From Letharia columbiana (lineage: Eukaryota > Ascomycota > Lecanoromycetes > Lecanorales > Parmeliaceae), in NCBI RefSeq assembly GCF_014066305.1, contig NW_023501089.1, positions 62,001 through 126,000 on the forward strand: a stretch of 64,000 nucleotides of DNA. The letters run 5' to 3'. The notes beneath the pieces were generated by a model. It was not told the DNA's origin, ran no database searches, and saw nothing but the letters and a program-made list of their open reading frames with translations. Made by a program: the position numbers and the translations under genes. Below are positions 43,319 through 55,738 of the stretch, piece by piece. Within the stretch, counting starts at the first letter, position 1, and each line of letters opens with the position of its first letter.

Positions 43319-45728
43319 CTATTCAATGACCCAAGGCTGATCGTTCACCTCCTCTTCGGTCGGGCGTTTCCGTCTTCCAAACAGTCTAGCAAGACCACCC
43401 TTTGACGGTTCATATACTTTCTCAATTTCAGTCGTCGGACGGCTGTTAGTTAATCCTTCCCTGCGATCCAAACCTAACGCGACTGCAGGATGCAGTAGGG
43501 CGTAGAACGGTATGTACCACTCAGACGGCTCTGGACTCTCATGCTTCGGACGGAAGACCTCGAATCTTTGACCGCGCTGCTTCCAGGCTTGCTTGCGGTC
43601 ACGTTTCATTGCGCGTACAATATACTTTTTCTTGTTGTCGTATACCCGGCCAAAGCCTTGAGCCAAGCTGTTGATGTTAAACATGATGAAATACGTCACT
43701 AACGCGACTATTATTACAACGTATATGAGTGCTGTCATGGAGAACTGATCGTTAACGCTCCAAAGAGACTAAAGCTTTATCAGTACGAAAACGGCTCGTA
43801 TCTTCTGCACGCCTTGACATGTACTTCGTGGCCCAGAGTCCGACATTGTATGGAGCAGGCACGAATTGAGAAAGACAGACTTACGGTGGTGAATGCAAGC
43901 GGAAGAAAGAAGATGCTGACGAATGTGAGCAGCTTGACATTCTCACCCAGCCTTGTTGACGCCCTACTTTCGATTACAGCGCTAGCGTTAAACAGCTTGG
44001 TACTTGTTAGCTTCAGCCCCATATATGAAGCTAAGGTACATACAGCGTCCCTCAAGGCTTTCGTCGATGCAAGCTTTTGCCTAAACGATTCCCGTTGGTT
44101 CTGCAAAACGCGGTACTGCCTTTCCGCAAAAGCTAATTGACGCTGGTCATGCTCGGGCAGATCTTTCACCCAAGGTAGTCGAGCAGCCTTATACAGCTCC
44201 CATTGGGTGATGTTGTCCGTGATACTGAGTTCGAACTCGGACAAGCAGTCGATGGCCCAGAAGTAACGTCTTGACCTCGAGAACGCGCCATCATCGAATA
44301 GTAGGTTGTCGTGCTCTGCTGGCTTCATCAGAGAGTCGCCACCATCAAGTATATAGTCAAAGTAGGATAGAAACTCCGCCCAACGATCAGTTATTCTCTC
44401 TAGTCCTTGACCAATAAGATTCAGCTCAGCGCCCGGCTGAGTGAGTCTACCCAGGGCGTAGCCTAAGGCTTGTGCTCTGCCAGGCGATGAAGGACCCATA
44501 GGAAAGGATGTATTTTTGTCGTTGAAGAAGCGATCTGGCGCAAGCACAAGCAAAGTCCAATATTGGTTTGTCTTGCTAAGATCATGATCAGGATGTTGTA
44601 CCGCATCCACAGCCACTGGCGAGTATATCTGGTCAAGGTGGTTAGTCAGTGCTTCAATGACATTCGACATAGAAACATCAGCTCACCGTGTAAGCGCATT
44701 TGCGGAAATGCCAGCCGAGAGGATGTCCGTATAGCGGACCATGCTTCCAAAACTCCTTGACCTGCCATTCTGTGACTTCGCGTATTTCGTAAAAGTTGGT
44801 GTGAAAACCGTTCCAAGCGTTTGCATAGGGATTCGTTGTGGTACCTCTCCGCTTGGTCTGCAAGTGGTAATCCAAGTGATCCCATAATCCCAGTATCTTG
44901 TCTGTGCTCGTAAAGTATGGTATAGGCTGTCGCGGGGCCCTCTTTTCGGTCGGGTAGATGCTTTCGCCAGTAGTAGCCCCTTGATACAATCTAGAACAAG
45001 TCAGCGAAAGCCACCGAGGGCGAAATCTTTGCGACCTACATCAACCTCGACCATGGCGCAATCTTTGAGCCTTGCGCTTCGACTTGTAGCTCTGATCCAA
45101 AAGCCTGTTCACCTAGCCTGTATAGTCTCGTGCCGTCCGCCGCGTCGAAATCAACCACCATGAAATCATTGCCTGGGTGGGCCCTCAATTCATTGTCGAA
45201 CTGACAAAGAAATTCAAGATCCCGCTCAACAGGTTGTCTGGATGTAGGGTAGCTGTCTATCGGTACTCCGAAAGGACCACTGCTCTTCAGAATATTGGTT
45301 TTGAAAAATTTCAGGGGTAGACGGTCATCGTCGGGCATCTTCCAGCAGTCCCCGAGACGGGCTTCAAGTAAATTTGAAAGGGATAGGTTGAAGAAGCGGT
45401 CTAATTGGTTGATGCTCCATTGACTATAGGGAATTTTGAGCGCAGTGCTGATGTCTTCTGGCAAGTCATCGCTCGTAGGTGTCCCCTTCCTCGGAGACCG
45501 CAAGTTTTCGGCAGAGGTGTTGAATATCTCTGCAGTCCGAGAAGTCTCGCTTGAGGTATCGGCGTTGCCACCGAGTCCTTCTGCTTTTCTCCCTCCATTG
45601 CTGATCTGCGTGTGGTATTCCAAGCTCTTGAACCGATCTTCGTGCCCTTCCAGCTTCACTTCGATGCGCTGCAAGACATCCAAAATTTTGTAGAGAACGT
45701 CACTGGATCGTATTGGTTCCGTCATCAT
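43319..45728 (-). CDS. CorA-like (MIT superfamily) membrane protein, fungal type
   Basis: The exons are 45040-45728, 44687-44990, 43885-44628 and 43319-43768 (728 aa). Introns 44991-45039, 44629-44686 and 43769-43884 have canonical ends and keep phase. The N-terminus has a coiled-coil-like segment (VLYKILDVLQRIEVKLEGHE). A large soluble domain follows with GLWDHLDYHL and WQVKEFWKHGPLYG, then a helical stalk. The CorA-like end is LTFVSIFFLPLAFTTSLWSVND, with TM1 and a loop where ion-channel members have GMN, and then TM2 (LIYVVIIVALVTYFIMFNIN) and a basic tail. Fungal genomes hold many such paralogues; metal transport is not assured because the GMN motif is replaced. Start 45728 or 45725. Confidence 0.78.
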
Positions 45729-46204
45729 ACAAGGGACTGGTCGACGCGGTCAGGCCAGGCTCCAGCTCGAGACGTTTCATACTTGACTTCTTATCATGCA
45801 GCTGGCAACAATAAACTATGTGCTACCGTGGCGACCCAGATAAAACTCCGGGCATGCTTTTGCGCATCATTCCTGGTGCCGTCAGCATACGTGACACTGT
45901 AATACTTCACTTGTGGCGAAGCTCAAGTCGGGTAACCGGCTATCTACTCGCTGGAGCCTGGGGTCCAAGTTGTCTTGGCCGGTGAGGGCTGAATCCCGGG
46001 ATACCTTATGTACCTTAAGGTACTTTAGGTATCCTGATCGGGAACGGCCGCGTCCGACCAATCATTTGACATTCAAGAGACCATCGAGATTAGGGCTTAA
46101 CCCTATATCATAGCCTCGATCATCGCTTTTTCCATCAATATATACAAGTCAATATACACACAATATATACCCATTATGCACCGCAGAACCCTCCATTGGT
46201 TACA
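45729..46204. other. intergenic, includes a 32-bp palindrome
   Basis: A near-perfect inverted repeat (14 of 16 arm positions) lies at 46002-46033, centred on TACCTTAAGGTA. Beyond it is an AT-rich segment at 46130-46180 that probably belongs to the 3' UTR of the minus-strand gene to the right. Confidence 0.6.
46002..46033. repeat. 32-bp near-perfect palindrome
   Basis: The left arm ATACCTTATGTACCTT and the right arm AAGGTACTTTAGGTAT pair with two mismatches and no spacer. It could be a remnant of a short inverted-repeat element or a protein-binding palindrome. Confidence 0.8.
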
Positions 46205-48946
46205 CTAGTAGTGTAATGGCTCCCATGACCATACCCAGAGTCCCAAAAGGACAATCCCTAATCTTCTTTCCACCCTGCTGCTTCCCCCTGTGAATGCCAC
46301 AACGCTCGACCCATTGCCAGCTCCCACGGTCGCTCCAGGCTCGCCACCACTGCCAAAAGCACTCATGATCAATCCACCCAATCCCGCCTCAGTTGTCTGC
46401 GCGCTCGTCAACGGGATCGTCTTCGACCCAACCTGTACCCCCGAAGGTCCCAGCGAGACCACAGTTCCATCAAGCGTCGCTGCAGTCCCATCGAGCGTCA
46501 CGCTCTGTCCACCAATGGCAAATCCAGTCGGTGCAGCGGTAAAGATCTGACCTCCTACCGTGAAGACTGATTGCAAAGCGGTTTGTGTGGGGAAAGGGAC
46601 AAGTTGACCGTCTACGACGAGCACACTGTCATCGGACGGAATGGCATACGTAGTCCCAGATATTGTTGCTGCGTTTCCGCCTGGGGTGAGAATGACACCG
46701 TTGGTAAGGGTGATCGGTACGTTAGATTGCGGGCGTGGGGATTGCAGGATTGCTCCAGCGCTACTTGGAAGAGCGTAAGATGTGCCGTCGACAACGATGG
46801 TAGAAGACCCGACCGATATGGCATGGCCATCAATGTCACTTTGACTTCCAAGGCTGATGGCACCGCTTTTGAATATCGCGCCGCCATTGGGCGCTCTGCT
46901 GACAGATTGGCTGTCGATGAAGACTGTATCAGCCGTGCCAGGGGTTGGAATGGCATATGAAGTGCCCCCCACGACAACACTATCGGACCCCACGGACAGA
47001 ACTTTGCCCGAAATCTGCGCCTGACTGCCAGGCGGGTACGTGGATGTACCTATAATCACACCCCCGTTTGCAGCTTTGACCATCAACTGTCCGCCAACAA
47101 GGACAGGTGTCGAAGTCGGAAGTGCATGTGTGCTACTGCCTATTACAATCTTGTCTACCCCAACCGAAATTGGCATATTGGCAATCTGCCCTTCATAGCC
47201 TGCTGTATACGTCGATTTTCCAATGGCAGCTCCACCGTTCAAGGCTTTTTCGATGGTACTGCCGCCAACAATCAGTGGGGTTGGCGAGGCAAGCACTACT
47301 GAAATAATTGGCAAAGGCAACTCAGCGACCCTCAGAGAACTTTGGGGACTGTGACTTGAGTCTTGCGGATCGAAGTTCAAACTTGGGGCTCCTGCTTTAT
47401 TGTTATTGTTGTTGTTGTCGCCACCACTGCCACCGCCATGCGGAGAATTGTTGGAGGCTCCATGTGAACTTTGATTTGGCGGAGATTTTTGGGAGTTGTC
47501 TTGTTGGTCTACTGGACCGGAATCTTGGCTTGGCTTTGGGGCTGGCGTTGGGCTCTCTCCAACATTGCCACCCTTTGAAGCATTCTCTGCCTGGCCAACG
47601 GACCAAGCTGGATCATTGTTTCCATCCGATTGCGTTTCTTTTGATTCAGAAACGAGATCTGCTGACGCAGTCGGAGGATTCGTTTGCAATGGTCCATTCG
47701 CAGAGCCTTTAGGAGGTGGTGTGGGCGAAGCTGGAATATGTGTCGGAGCTATCCCAGCCGCTGGAGCTGCGGTCGCTGATGGGTCCAAGTCCGGCTGTGC
47801 GGGCGTTGGAGCTACCATATTCCGCGCCGCAGTTAGTACTCGAGGGGGATCCCAGGACCCATACATGCCAGGAGTGCACGTGCTCCATGCTGGATCAATC
47901 CCTCCCAGGTCACTCGGAATTTTGAGGTTTTTTGAGTAACCCTCGTTTGCAGTGTTAGCTTCGTACTCCTGAAATTCTGTGTAATTGATGGCTTGGAACA
48001 ATGAGGCTGGCTCTGGGCCTGTCTGCGCTTGCATCCACAACGGACCAACATAAGTTGAGAGCGCATCTGATGGGTAGGCAATTGTGGTATCGTAAATAGC
48101 ACCTGTCGTGAAGCTCGAGAAGTAGCCGCAGTCGTAATGGGCATTCAGACCGTGGTAGGCTACATAGACCGAAGGAGAGATGCTGTAGAACCGTTAGAAG
48201 ATGCCGAGAGATGATCAGGGTGGAACTTGCAATGTGAAGTTGCCGGCAACAGTACTGTAGTGACTCGACACTGGTGCAGCAGTAACAGATGAATTCATAC
48301 TATTAAGATCCACATGCCAGTATATTATTTGGACGCTGGAAGCATAAATTTCGCAAGTCTTCGAGCAGCACTCCATTGGAGGTTCGTACGACTGTTCTGT
48401 GATGGTGGACATCGTAAAGGTGTCCGTCCAAACAGAACCGCCGCCGGGGGGAGTCCCAGTCGTGGTCACTGTCTGCAATTCCGCAAGAGCATTATATAAC
48501 TTTGAACATGAGCAGAATGTTGAAGCAACGGTTCCAGGAGCGTAGCATGGGCCTGAAGCCCAAGGGTTCACCCAAGCGCTCGTCTGTGAATACAGAGCGT
48601 GAGTTGAATTGGCTATGTAAGTCGTGTTTGTAGGGAATGGCTTCGTCATCGCTAAGACGCACGAAATCGGTCAGCATATAGATCTCGAAAACTTTGTACG
48701 CCTCGAACATATCGGCATGCAAATGGCACCAGAAAAGAAATTCTCGTAAAAAAGCAGGGCAAGAAAGAGAAACAGCCAGCCGCGTTTGTGTCCATTAAAG
48801 AAGAGGAACACCAATAATCTGATCGCAGCTGGCATTTCGGATTCGATGGGTTCACGGCGAAAAAGGGTCAACCAACCTGATGTAAATCCTACTTGGGCGG
48901 TCATGAGTGAGGAAAGCACCAAGCGCAGACTCCAAAGGAAAGCCAT
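46205..48946 (-). CDS. secreted repeat-bearing protein, cell-wall or adhesin type
   Basis: The exons are 48877-48946, 48231-48651 and 46205-48182 (822 aa, phases agree). Intron 48183-48230 has a GC donor with a full GCAAGT consensus, and intron 48652-48876 is long for this window. The start MAFLWSLRLVLSSLMTAQVG is a signal peptide. A Cys-containing globular region follows (CYAPGTVAS, CSCSKLY, ECCSKTCEIY), then a Ser/Pro/Asn-rich linker with polyAsn. About three repeats of roughly 65 residues follow, built on NGGAxIGxSxYxxGxxxxI, SVGxxxIVVGSSxYALP and similar strings, with further weaker copies. The C-terminus ends in a short hydrophobic tail (IVLLGLWVWSW) that may be a GPI signal. Repeats of this kind are found in many Pezizomycotina surface proteins of unknown function. 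Confidence 0.72.
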
Positions 48947-49838
48947 CACACCAACTCAGAGCCCAACCGACCGAGAGCGCAGAGGACATGGTAAAAGAGA
49001 AAGAAGAGCAGTGAAGGAAGAAGAGCTGAGAGTTTGCACAGCTAGCTGGTCAAAGAAGGACCCGAAATTGCGTACCTCGGTAGTAGCAGTACAGCAGGCA
49101 GTGAGGCAAAGCGGCGCGTACTATTTATACTATACACCAAAATCCTTCTGTGCGCTAAGGAGTAGTCTAGTATCGCCATCCTGACCAATGGGATTTTCTC
49201 TGAGTAAAACATCTTGGTTCTGACGCGTTTTGTAGGAAACTTTGTGATCTTGACTGTGGTAGGAAGATGGGATGGGAAGGAGGTTGATTCTAGGTCTCCA
49301 ATATCCGAAATGCCAAGGATTTCAACGATATGATTGATTGGTCAATATTATCTGACAAGATCGCTTCGGACTAGCGCGCGGCCTCGCTAAAGACTGGTAA
49401 ATTTGGGAGCCACATGCTCCATCCTTCCTCGATATTACGATGTGATTCACACCATTATCTCAAAGCGATGGTGTAGTCTTTGACTTCATCAGGTGCATAG
49501 TTGTGGACATAGACTTGGACGGACCCATCTACGTCATCGAAGAAGACCGCGTGAATGAATGCAAGCGATTGTTCGAGGAGAGAAGGAGTTCTGGAAAAGG
49601 GAAGAATCATAAAGGAGTTCATAGATGGATCCGATGCACCGTCAGTTGCTGGTCGTGGAGTGTTCTGGCCATGACATTCCAGAAGCCAAGGTCATTATCG
49701 TTGTTTCATACCTAGACGTATCATGGCATGCTGCCTGGGAATCATCGATTATTACGTCCAGTTACCACAACAGCTGCTGCCTACTCAAGGCGGGCGAGAG
49801 CAGGTAAATGGGGCCAGCGCCGCTCGAGCATGGCAACG
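48947..49838. other. intergenic, no supported gene
   Basis: This contains the promoter of the repeat protein to the left and the 3' flank of the CFEM gene to the right. The small frame at 49503-49715 has no family features. Confidence 0.5.
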
Positions 49839-51402
49839 TCACAACAAAACCTGCCAGCCTAGCGCCCCAACTAGCCCAACCACACTCCAGCCAACCAACC
49901 TCTTCACCACGGCAGCCGCACCTCCAGTAAAGACAGTCGGCGCAGGCGTGCTAGCCGTAGCGACATACGACGCATTGGACACGTTATTCCCGATGCCGCC
50001 GACGGGGTTGCAGAGGGTGTATGAGAGATCCGAGGTGACTACCCCGGCAAAGGATTAGTACTTGGGGATCGATGTAGCTTGCTCGAGCCGAAAGGAACAG
50101 AAGAAATAGGAGTTCATCATACTTTGAAAGTCAGAGGCACTGCACGTCTTTGATTCACAGGAATTGAGGTCGCTAAGGCTCGACGAGTTGCAGATGCAGG
50201 TCTGATTTGAAAGGCTGCCGCAGCCGGAAGAGGGAATGGATGTATTTTGGCATTTTTGCTGATTGGTGATCGTTGTCAGCTTCTTGGATCTAATTCTGCT
50301 AAAGCTGGCTACACTTTGTTAGCACGGACGAGAGGCAGGATGACTTACGGCACATAGCGGGTAGCTTTCACTCTTCGTCGGGTCCTTGGACGCAACAGCT
50401 GCGGCGACAGACGTCGCTGATGCAATGGCTGACGAGACCGCCGAACCGAGAGAGGACATGTTGTGGTAGACGGGACCGCAGAGTTCTTGGGCTAGGAGAG
50501 ATGTGGCTTTTGGCTTGGAATCAGTAATACTACTACATGGAATGGCACAGCGAAAGTTTGATCCGGGGGTTCCTTACTCGCCCTATCTCCGGCACTACAG
50601 CTAATTTCCTCGCAAGCTGCTGTTATACTACGATACACAGTCCCGCAAGCACAGTCGACGTTGCTGGTATCGCAACCGGCATTGATGACGCTTTCATTCG
50701 CGCAGGTTTGCTATTCCAGTTTTTAGCGGCCGCACTGTGAAGGCAAGAAGAGAGAGGTGAATAAAGAGGAGGTATGGGAATCATCCTATTATACACTTAC
50801 AGCACACAGCGGATAAGTCAAGATGTTGGTTGGATTCCCAAAATTAGGCTGCGGAGTAGCAGTCGCCAGGACGGCACTCACAGCTGTGCTCGCCGTGGCA
50901 TCAGCTGGGTATGTCGGCAAGCCAGATGCCGTCAGTGAGGCAGTGACATAATAGGAGCTTATGGCTGATAAGACGCTTGCAGGTTGGCCGCCAACAGGGG
51001 CGCAGAGGGGGATGCTTAGGTTCTCAATCTCTGGAGATAATTATCAGTGATTGAGGCTTTTGATTCTGCTGAGATGGAGCTTGATTACGCTTGAGCTCGT
51101 CGGTGCTGCATGAAGTTCTTTCGCAGCCGGCAATCGAGACGCTGAAGGTTGGATTTTGGCAGATGCAGGTTAAGTTTGAGAGGCTGTTGCAGGAAGCTGG
51201 GGCTGTGAGGCCGAGAGGGATGCATTTTTGCTGTTCGCAAGGGTATTTTAGTTGACACATGATAGTTAGGTCGGGGATGAATCTTGCTGACAGCACATGG
51301 GGGCCAATTGGCGAGGTTGGTAGGGTCACCGGTGATGTTTGTGGCTTTGACTGCGGCGACGGACAAAGCGATCAGCAAGAAGGCGGAGACTAAAGGCATC
51401 AT
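49839..51402 (-). CDS. triple-CFEM GPI-type extracellular protein
   Basis: Seven exons: 51292-51402, 51089-51230, 50801-51030, 50578-50710, 50349-50506, 50123-50258 and 49839-50038 (369 aa; every junction keeps phase). A signal peptide (MMPLVSAFLLIALSVAAVKA) is followed by three CFEM domains of eight Cys each. These start PPCAQKC, PLCAQTC and PLCAQKC, continue with C-x-C cores CIC, CAC and CIC, and end at PLCAPVG, ELCGPV and TLCNPVG. Ser/Thr/Ala-rich linkers separate them, and the C-terminus is hydrophobic (VGWSVVGLVGALGWQVLL), as a GPI signal is. CFEM proteins bind haem/iron or act at the cell surface, often at host contact; haem binding needs an Asp that I cannot place with certainty here. 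All three domains are cut by introns at the same two places. Confidence 0.85.
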
Positions 51403-53299
51403 GTTGCCTTTGTGTGGCTATGGTTGATGTAAGTAGAGATACCCTGTAGGAAGATGATGCTATACAAGGACAACTCTATGAACGATCACATCGTCCTGGA
51501 CGTGCCATCGCAGCTATTTGTGCATTTCCACCCTTGCTCCTAGCTGGTAACTTTGGTGACGTCCAAGGTCCAAACATGTACCCCGCAGTCGATTTGTACT
51601 CATACTTTTCGTTATTCATGCAGATTTGGTGTTCAGGATACCGTCAAGCTTTTTGGGACAGCCAACCATTTTAGAGCGCTTGCACGGAGGAGCTCGTACC
51701 GCTCAGGAAGCTAGCTGAGCTACGTTGACTGCCTAGATGCCTCAAGGAAATGTCATACGTCGCGCATGCTATGACAATCCCCGATCGCGATCCTAGGAAT
51801 TGCAAGTCAAATTCGCATATAGAGGCCGTCCTAACGAACTCCAATCTCTACCACTTACACGCGCCACATATCGACTCCTCCTCGCAGACACTGACGCCTC
51901 ACTCCATGCAGGGCAAATTACCCGCCTGAGGCCGATCGAGCTCGGGTTAGGAGTTCACTATTACGGCGTGGGAGATGTGGCAGGTGAGTGCTGCGTGGTG
52001 GTAGAGATCGAGTCCGCCTCGATGGTGGGCTGTGAGCCCGAGGTGGAACCGAGCAGAAGACACGTGTTCGTAAGGAATTGCAAAATGTCCAGAGCTTGGG
52101 CAACGTTTGGCGAGGGCCTGAAACGTAATCCACGACTGCCTACACATTAGTTTCGTGGCCATGGAGCCCAAGAGGGAGAGGGTACAAGATCCCGATTGAT
52201 ATTCGCCCGGGAACAAGCAGAGGGGCTAAGATCTTACCCAGTGATGTTCTCACAACCAATTTTTCCAAAGCCTCCTTCGCGAGCCGAACTTTGTCATGGG
52301 AGCATGGCTTACTCTTACGTTCAGAGAATATTCGTGGGGAGATAATCCATCATGGAAGAACGCCTCCGTGGAGACTATTGCCATACGTGTATCATGGCAG
52401 CCGCATCCCGGCGTGGCTAGGGTAGGCAAGAACTACGAGTAGCTAAAGCGTTCAATGCTGCGCTTTTTTCCAGCTAAATCCTTCTCGGTCCATGTCTAAG
52501 AAAGCTTACTATGGCCGCTACTATCAGGGATAATATTCCAATACATCATGCAAATTGGATTCTGCCCCGATGATCTTGTATTTCCAGGCTCTGTCATTCT
52601 GCATGTGATAATCAGGGAAGAGAAAGTGGCAAAGTCATGCATGGAGAGACTCTCAATTCACAATAGGAGATTCCTCTCTTTCTTTTCATTTGCGCATTAT
52701 TTTCGTATGGATATCAATTCAAACGAGATGATTCTTTTTGTTGGAGGATATTGAATAGGTAAGATTAAACGTACCAAGAAAATTCCTTACAGATCGAATA
52801 ACGAGTTTTCAGGAAGGGTCCGTGGAAATTATCGCTATCGCTTTTTTATGATACTGCGTCCGAACTGTGGGGCTTCTGTAAATCTATAGAGGGCTTTTGC
52901 CGTAGATGTATGACAGTTTTGAGGGGAATTTGGCGAAAACCATCACGTTTTTGGGGCGCTGCTCAGGACTTCCATAGTCTCATCAAAGGGTTTCGCCCTT
53001 TATGCACGACGTTTGCTATATTATCCTACCGCCAAGCCAGAATCCAGAACTGGGACCAACGCTGATAACAAGTTGACAAACAACGTAAACGCAACACACG
53101 GAAGGAACAAAATCACATGTCAACATGGCGCAACACTCCGTTGAAGCATCCACCTCATACCGCGTTGCTTCACAAGTTCCCGGTACTTAAAAGCCGAATA
53201 CCCCCAAAGACTAAATCTGTAATCTCAAAGCCATCACCTTCAGGCTTCACTTCAACTAACACATCCTTTATTTTTACACTGGTACACTCCAGCTTTGTC
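51403..53299. other. intergenic, no supported gene
   Basis: The frames at 51800-52150 (+) and 51918-52216 (-) overlap on opposite strands and lack features. The remainder is AT-rich and empty on both strands. Confidence 0.5.
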
Positions 53300-54890
53300 A
53301 CCGCGACCGAACTCCTTGAAATGGACTGGCGGCTACTACAATCGAAGCGCCCTCTGGCTCACAGAACCAGATACCATCATCATCATCAAGTCGCTCGCAG
53401 TTAAACACCTTGCTTCCGAACTGCTAGACACTCTGAACCTCGACGGGCTTGAGGGTCAAATCTTTGCTCAAGGTGGCTTCAACAAGGCCGGCTATACTGT
53501 ATTCTGGATATTCTACGAGTCATCTGCTCTGCGTGTCTCTGCCTCTCGTACCGCACTACAGGGTCGAGAGTGAAGCAGAGGTCCTGTCTTACCTTATGAA
53601 AAATATGAGCAATCCCGTTCCCCGTGTCATTTCTTGGGATTCATCGGCGGCAATCGACTTGGGGTTCGAGTGGATACTTCTGGAAAAGATAGAAGTTGTA
53701 AACTCGAGATTGTCACCGCGCTCGCAGCGCTCCTAGGGCAGTTGCGAGATTACAAATTCGACCGCGTCGGCAACCTCTACTTCAAGGGTCGTAAAAGACA
53801 TCCAGATCCTGAAAAGCAGTCTAAAGCTGCCTCACTAGCCCATAGTCTTTCGATCGATAGCCTATTGAATGCCTCAAGAAGCAACCATGAAAAAGACGGT
53901 GATTAGCATGAGCGACTAGCTAGCGAAGGCATAGTTGTGGAGCTAGCCGACGTAGTCGCACAAAAGCAACATTCTCCTCTGGAACTAGACATGGGAACTC
54001 TGAGCACTACATCGGCAAACGATGTTGATCACACCCAAACGAAGATCTTTGCTGAGAAGTCAGAAGACTCCACGACAGGTGAATGGTGCGAACAGGATCG
54101 CTATATCGTTGGCCCGCTGCTTGACCCACTCTTCTTTCTCTATTGTCACCGGTACTTGCCTGGGAAATGAAGGCCATTCAGAGCTTCACGTGAGTGGATG
54201 GCAGTGGCTTCAAATGAGCTGGATGAAGACTGGTCCCTTGGTTAAGGCATCGACGAATCACGCAGATTTCGGTGATGACGACTGGGGCAGTGACTGCGAT
54301 GGAGAAGCTCCGGAGATAGAAAAGTTATCTAGCGACTATCGAGACGTGCTACCTTGGGTCTTCCCAGCTGCCGAAAACGTTTCTCCCTACGTTCTCTATC
54401 ATCACAATCTGAGCCTCGCAAAGATCTCAGTTAATCCCGACACTTACGAAATCACAGGTATCATAGATTGGGAGACGATCCATGTAGTACCGGAATGGGA
54501 GAGTTCAAGGTTCCCAGAATTCCTCACAGATCAGAAAGATCTCGAGGAGATCGACGATGATGAGCGCAGAGTTCCTACGCCGGCCGGTATGATGAGGATG
54601 GTGAGGACTAAAACGCTACGGTGGTGGAACGTAAGGACCGATGGGATAACGGGATCTTGAGGCAACATTACGACGTCGCCTCGCGTCGTACGAGCAGTGA
54701 AAAGCAGTTCTCTGGCTATAAAAGCGACATTGCCAGGACGAAGCGAAAATTCGAGGAGATGACCATGGAAATCACGGAACTTTCAAGTACTGCGAGAGGA
54801 TGGCTCGAGCTGTACTCGATCAACAAAGTGGTGGCTACCGAAGGTGAACTAGAGATTGGGTACAGTTCGCCTTCTATCAAGCTTTCATGA
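53300..54890 (+). pseudogene. broken APH-family (aminoglycoside/choline kinase-like) phosphotransferase
   Basis: Fragments of one fungal APH-type protein lie in order but in changing frames. WTGGYYNRSALWLTEPD and AQGGFNKAGYTVF (about 53325-53510) are in one frame. VPHYRVESEAEVLSYLM and NPVPRVISWDSSA..LGFEWILLEKIE (about 53550-53695) are in another. LEIVTALAALLGQLRDYKFD and GNLYF (about 53705-53790) are back in the first. IVGPLLDPLFFLYC then runs into a TGA at about 54167, with RPFRASREWMAVASNELDED after it. YVLYHHNLSLAKISVNPDTY and ITGIIDWE (about 54390-54475) lie in the other frame. The catalytic Asp (HHDL in relatives) reads Asn (HHNLS). A further frame change occurs near 54630. Several independent breaks make this a pseudogene. 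Confidence 0.82.
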
Positions 54891-55738
54891 GCGTTGCATG
54901 AGTTTGTCCGGTAACGTACGGGATCATAATGGATGTTTCTTATCCTTTTGTACAGAAGAACAACGGGGCAAATCGCGACAGAATGAGCTCTTTCACCTCA
55001 TATTAATCAGATGAGTCTGATTGGGTTTCTAGAATATGAAGATACTTGTAACGTCGTAAGCAGACTTTATGATTATCCTGCTCTGCTGTTACTATGTTGC
55101 AATCTTACCTACAGTGTAGGTACTCCTGCTGCGCTAATGGTAAAGCCATCACCAGATGTGCCAGGTCGCAATCGCATAGACGGCATTTTCGTCTCGGATG
55201 AAGCACTCAACTCGAGTACCACCGCTAAAGCTTCAAACGTTCTTTGAATTCCCCACGCCAACGGCTCTAGTCAAGACACCATACTCCGTTAGGGGCTCGG
55301 GACTTATGCGAACGTGAAAGACCCGAATTCTTCACGGTCGGTGAATATGGAGTACATCGCCGTATTTGTCTGGGGCTCGCACGTGTTGAAAATCCGGAAG
55401 ACAATCAACTCATCTGCAATAACCAGACGACATCTGCCTTCTACGACAAGACACCCAATCTCAGGACACAAAGGCATTGATCTCAGAGTAACAATAACCT
55501 CTTCACGGACGACTAGACAAAGGGTTCCCAACTATGGGCAACAATTAGAACAATGACCAAGGCCCTGGGTCATTGTGCGCAGTCTCGCACATTCTCGCTC
55601 TTTGTTGCACAGCAAAGGATACGTATAATCCATGCCCGAGCCATTTTTACTGCAACATACTCTCAACATCCGATCCATCTGCAATCAACGCCTGCCTGAC
55701 ATAATATTTCGGGTATCGCCAATCACTCGGTCGCAGCA
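54891..55738. other. intergenic; contains first copy of a duplicated upstream block
   Basis: No gene is supported. The segment 55447-55610 is a diverged copy of 56365-56570, and each copy lies upstream of a small charged ORF. Confidence 0.5.
55447..55610. repeat. diverged direct repeat, copy 1
   Basis: It shares with copy 2 (56365-56570) the ordered strings CCCAATCT..G.ACACAA, GCATTGA, AGAC[A]..., CTGGGT.CATTGTGCG, TTCTCGC and TTGTTGC. Spacing is conserved apart from small indels. The distance between copies is about 920 bp. Confidence 0.6.

Noticed and set aside
51800..52216. Opposed ORFs of 70-116 codons
   Set aside because: Neither strand shows protein-like features.
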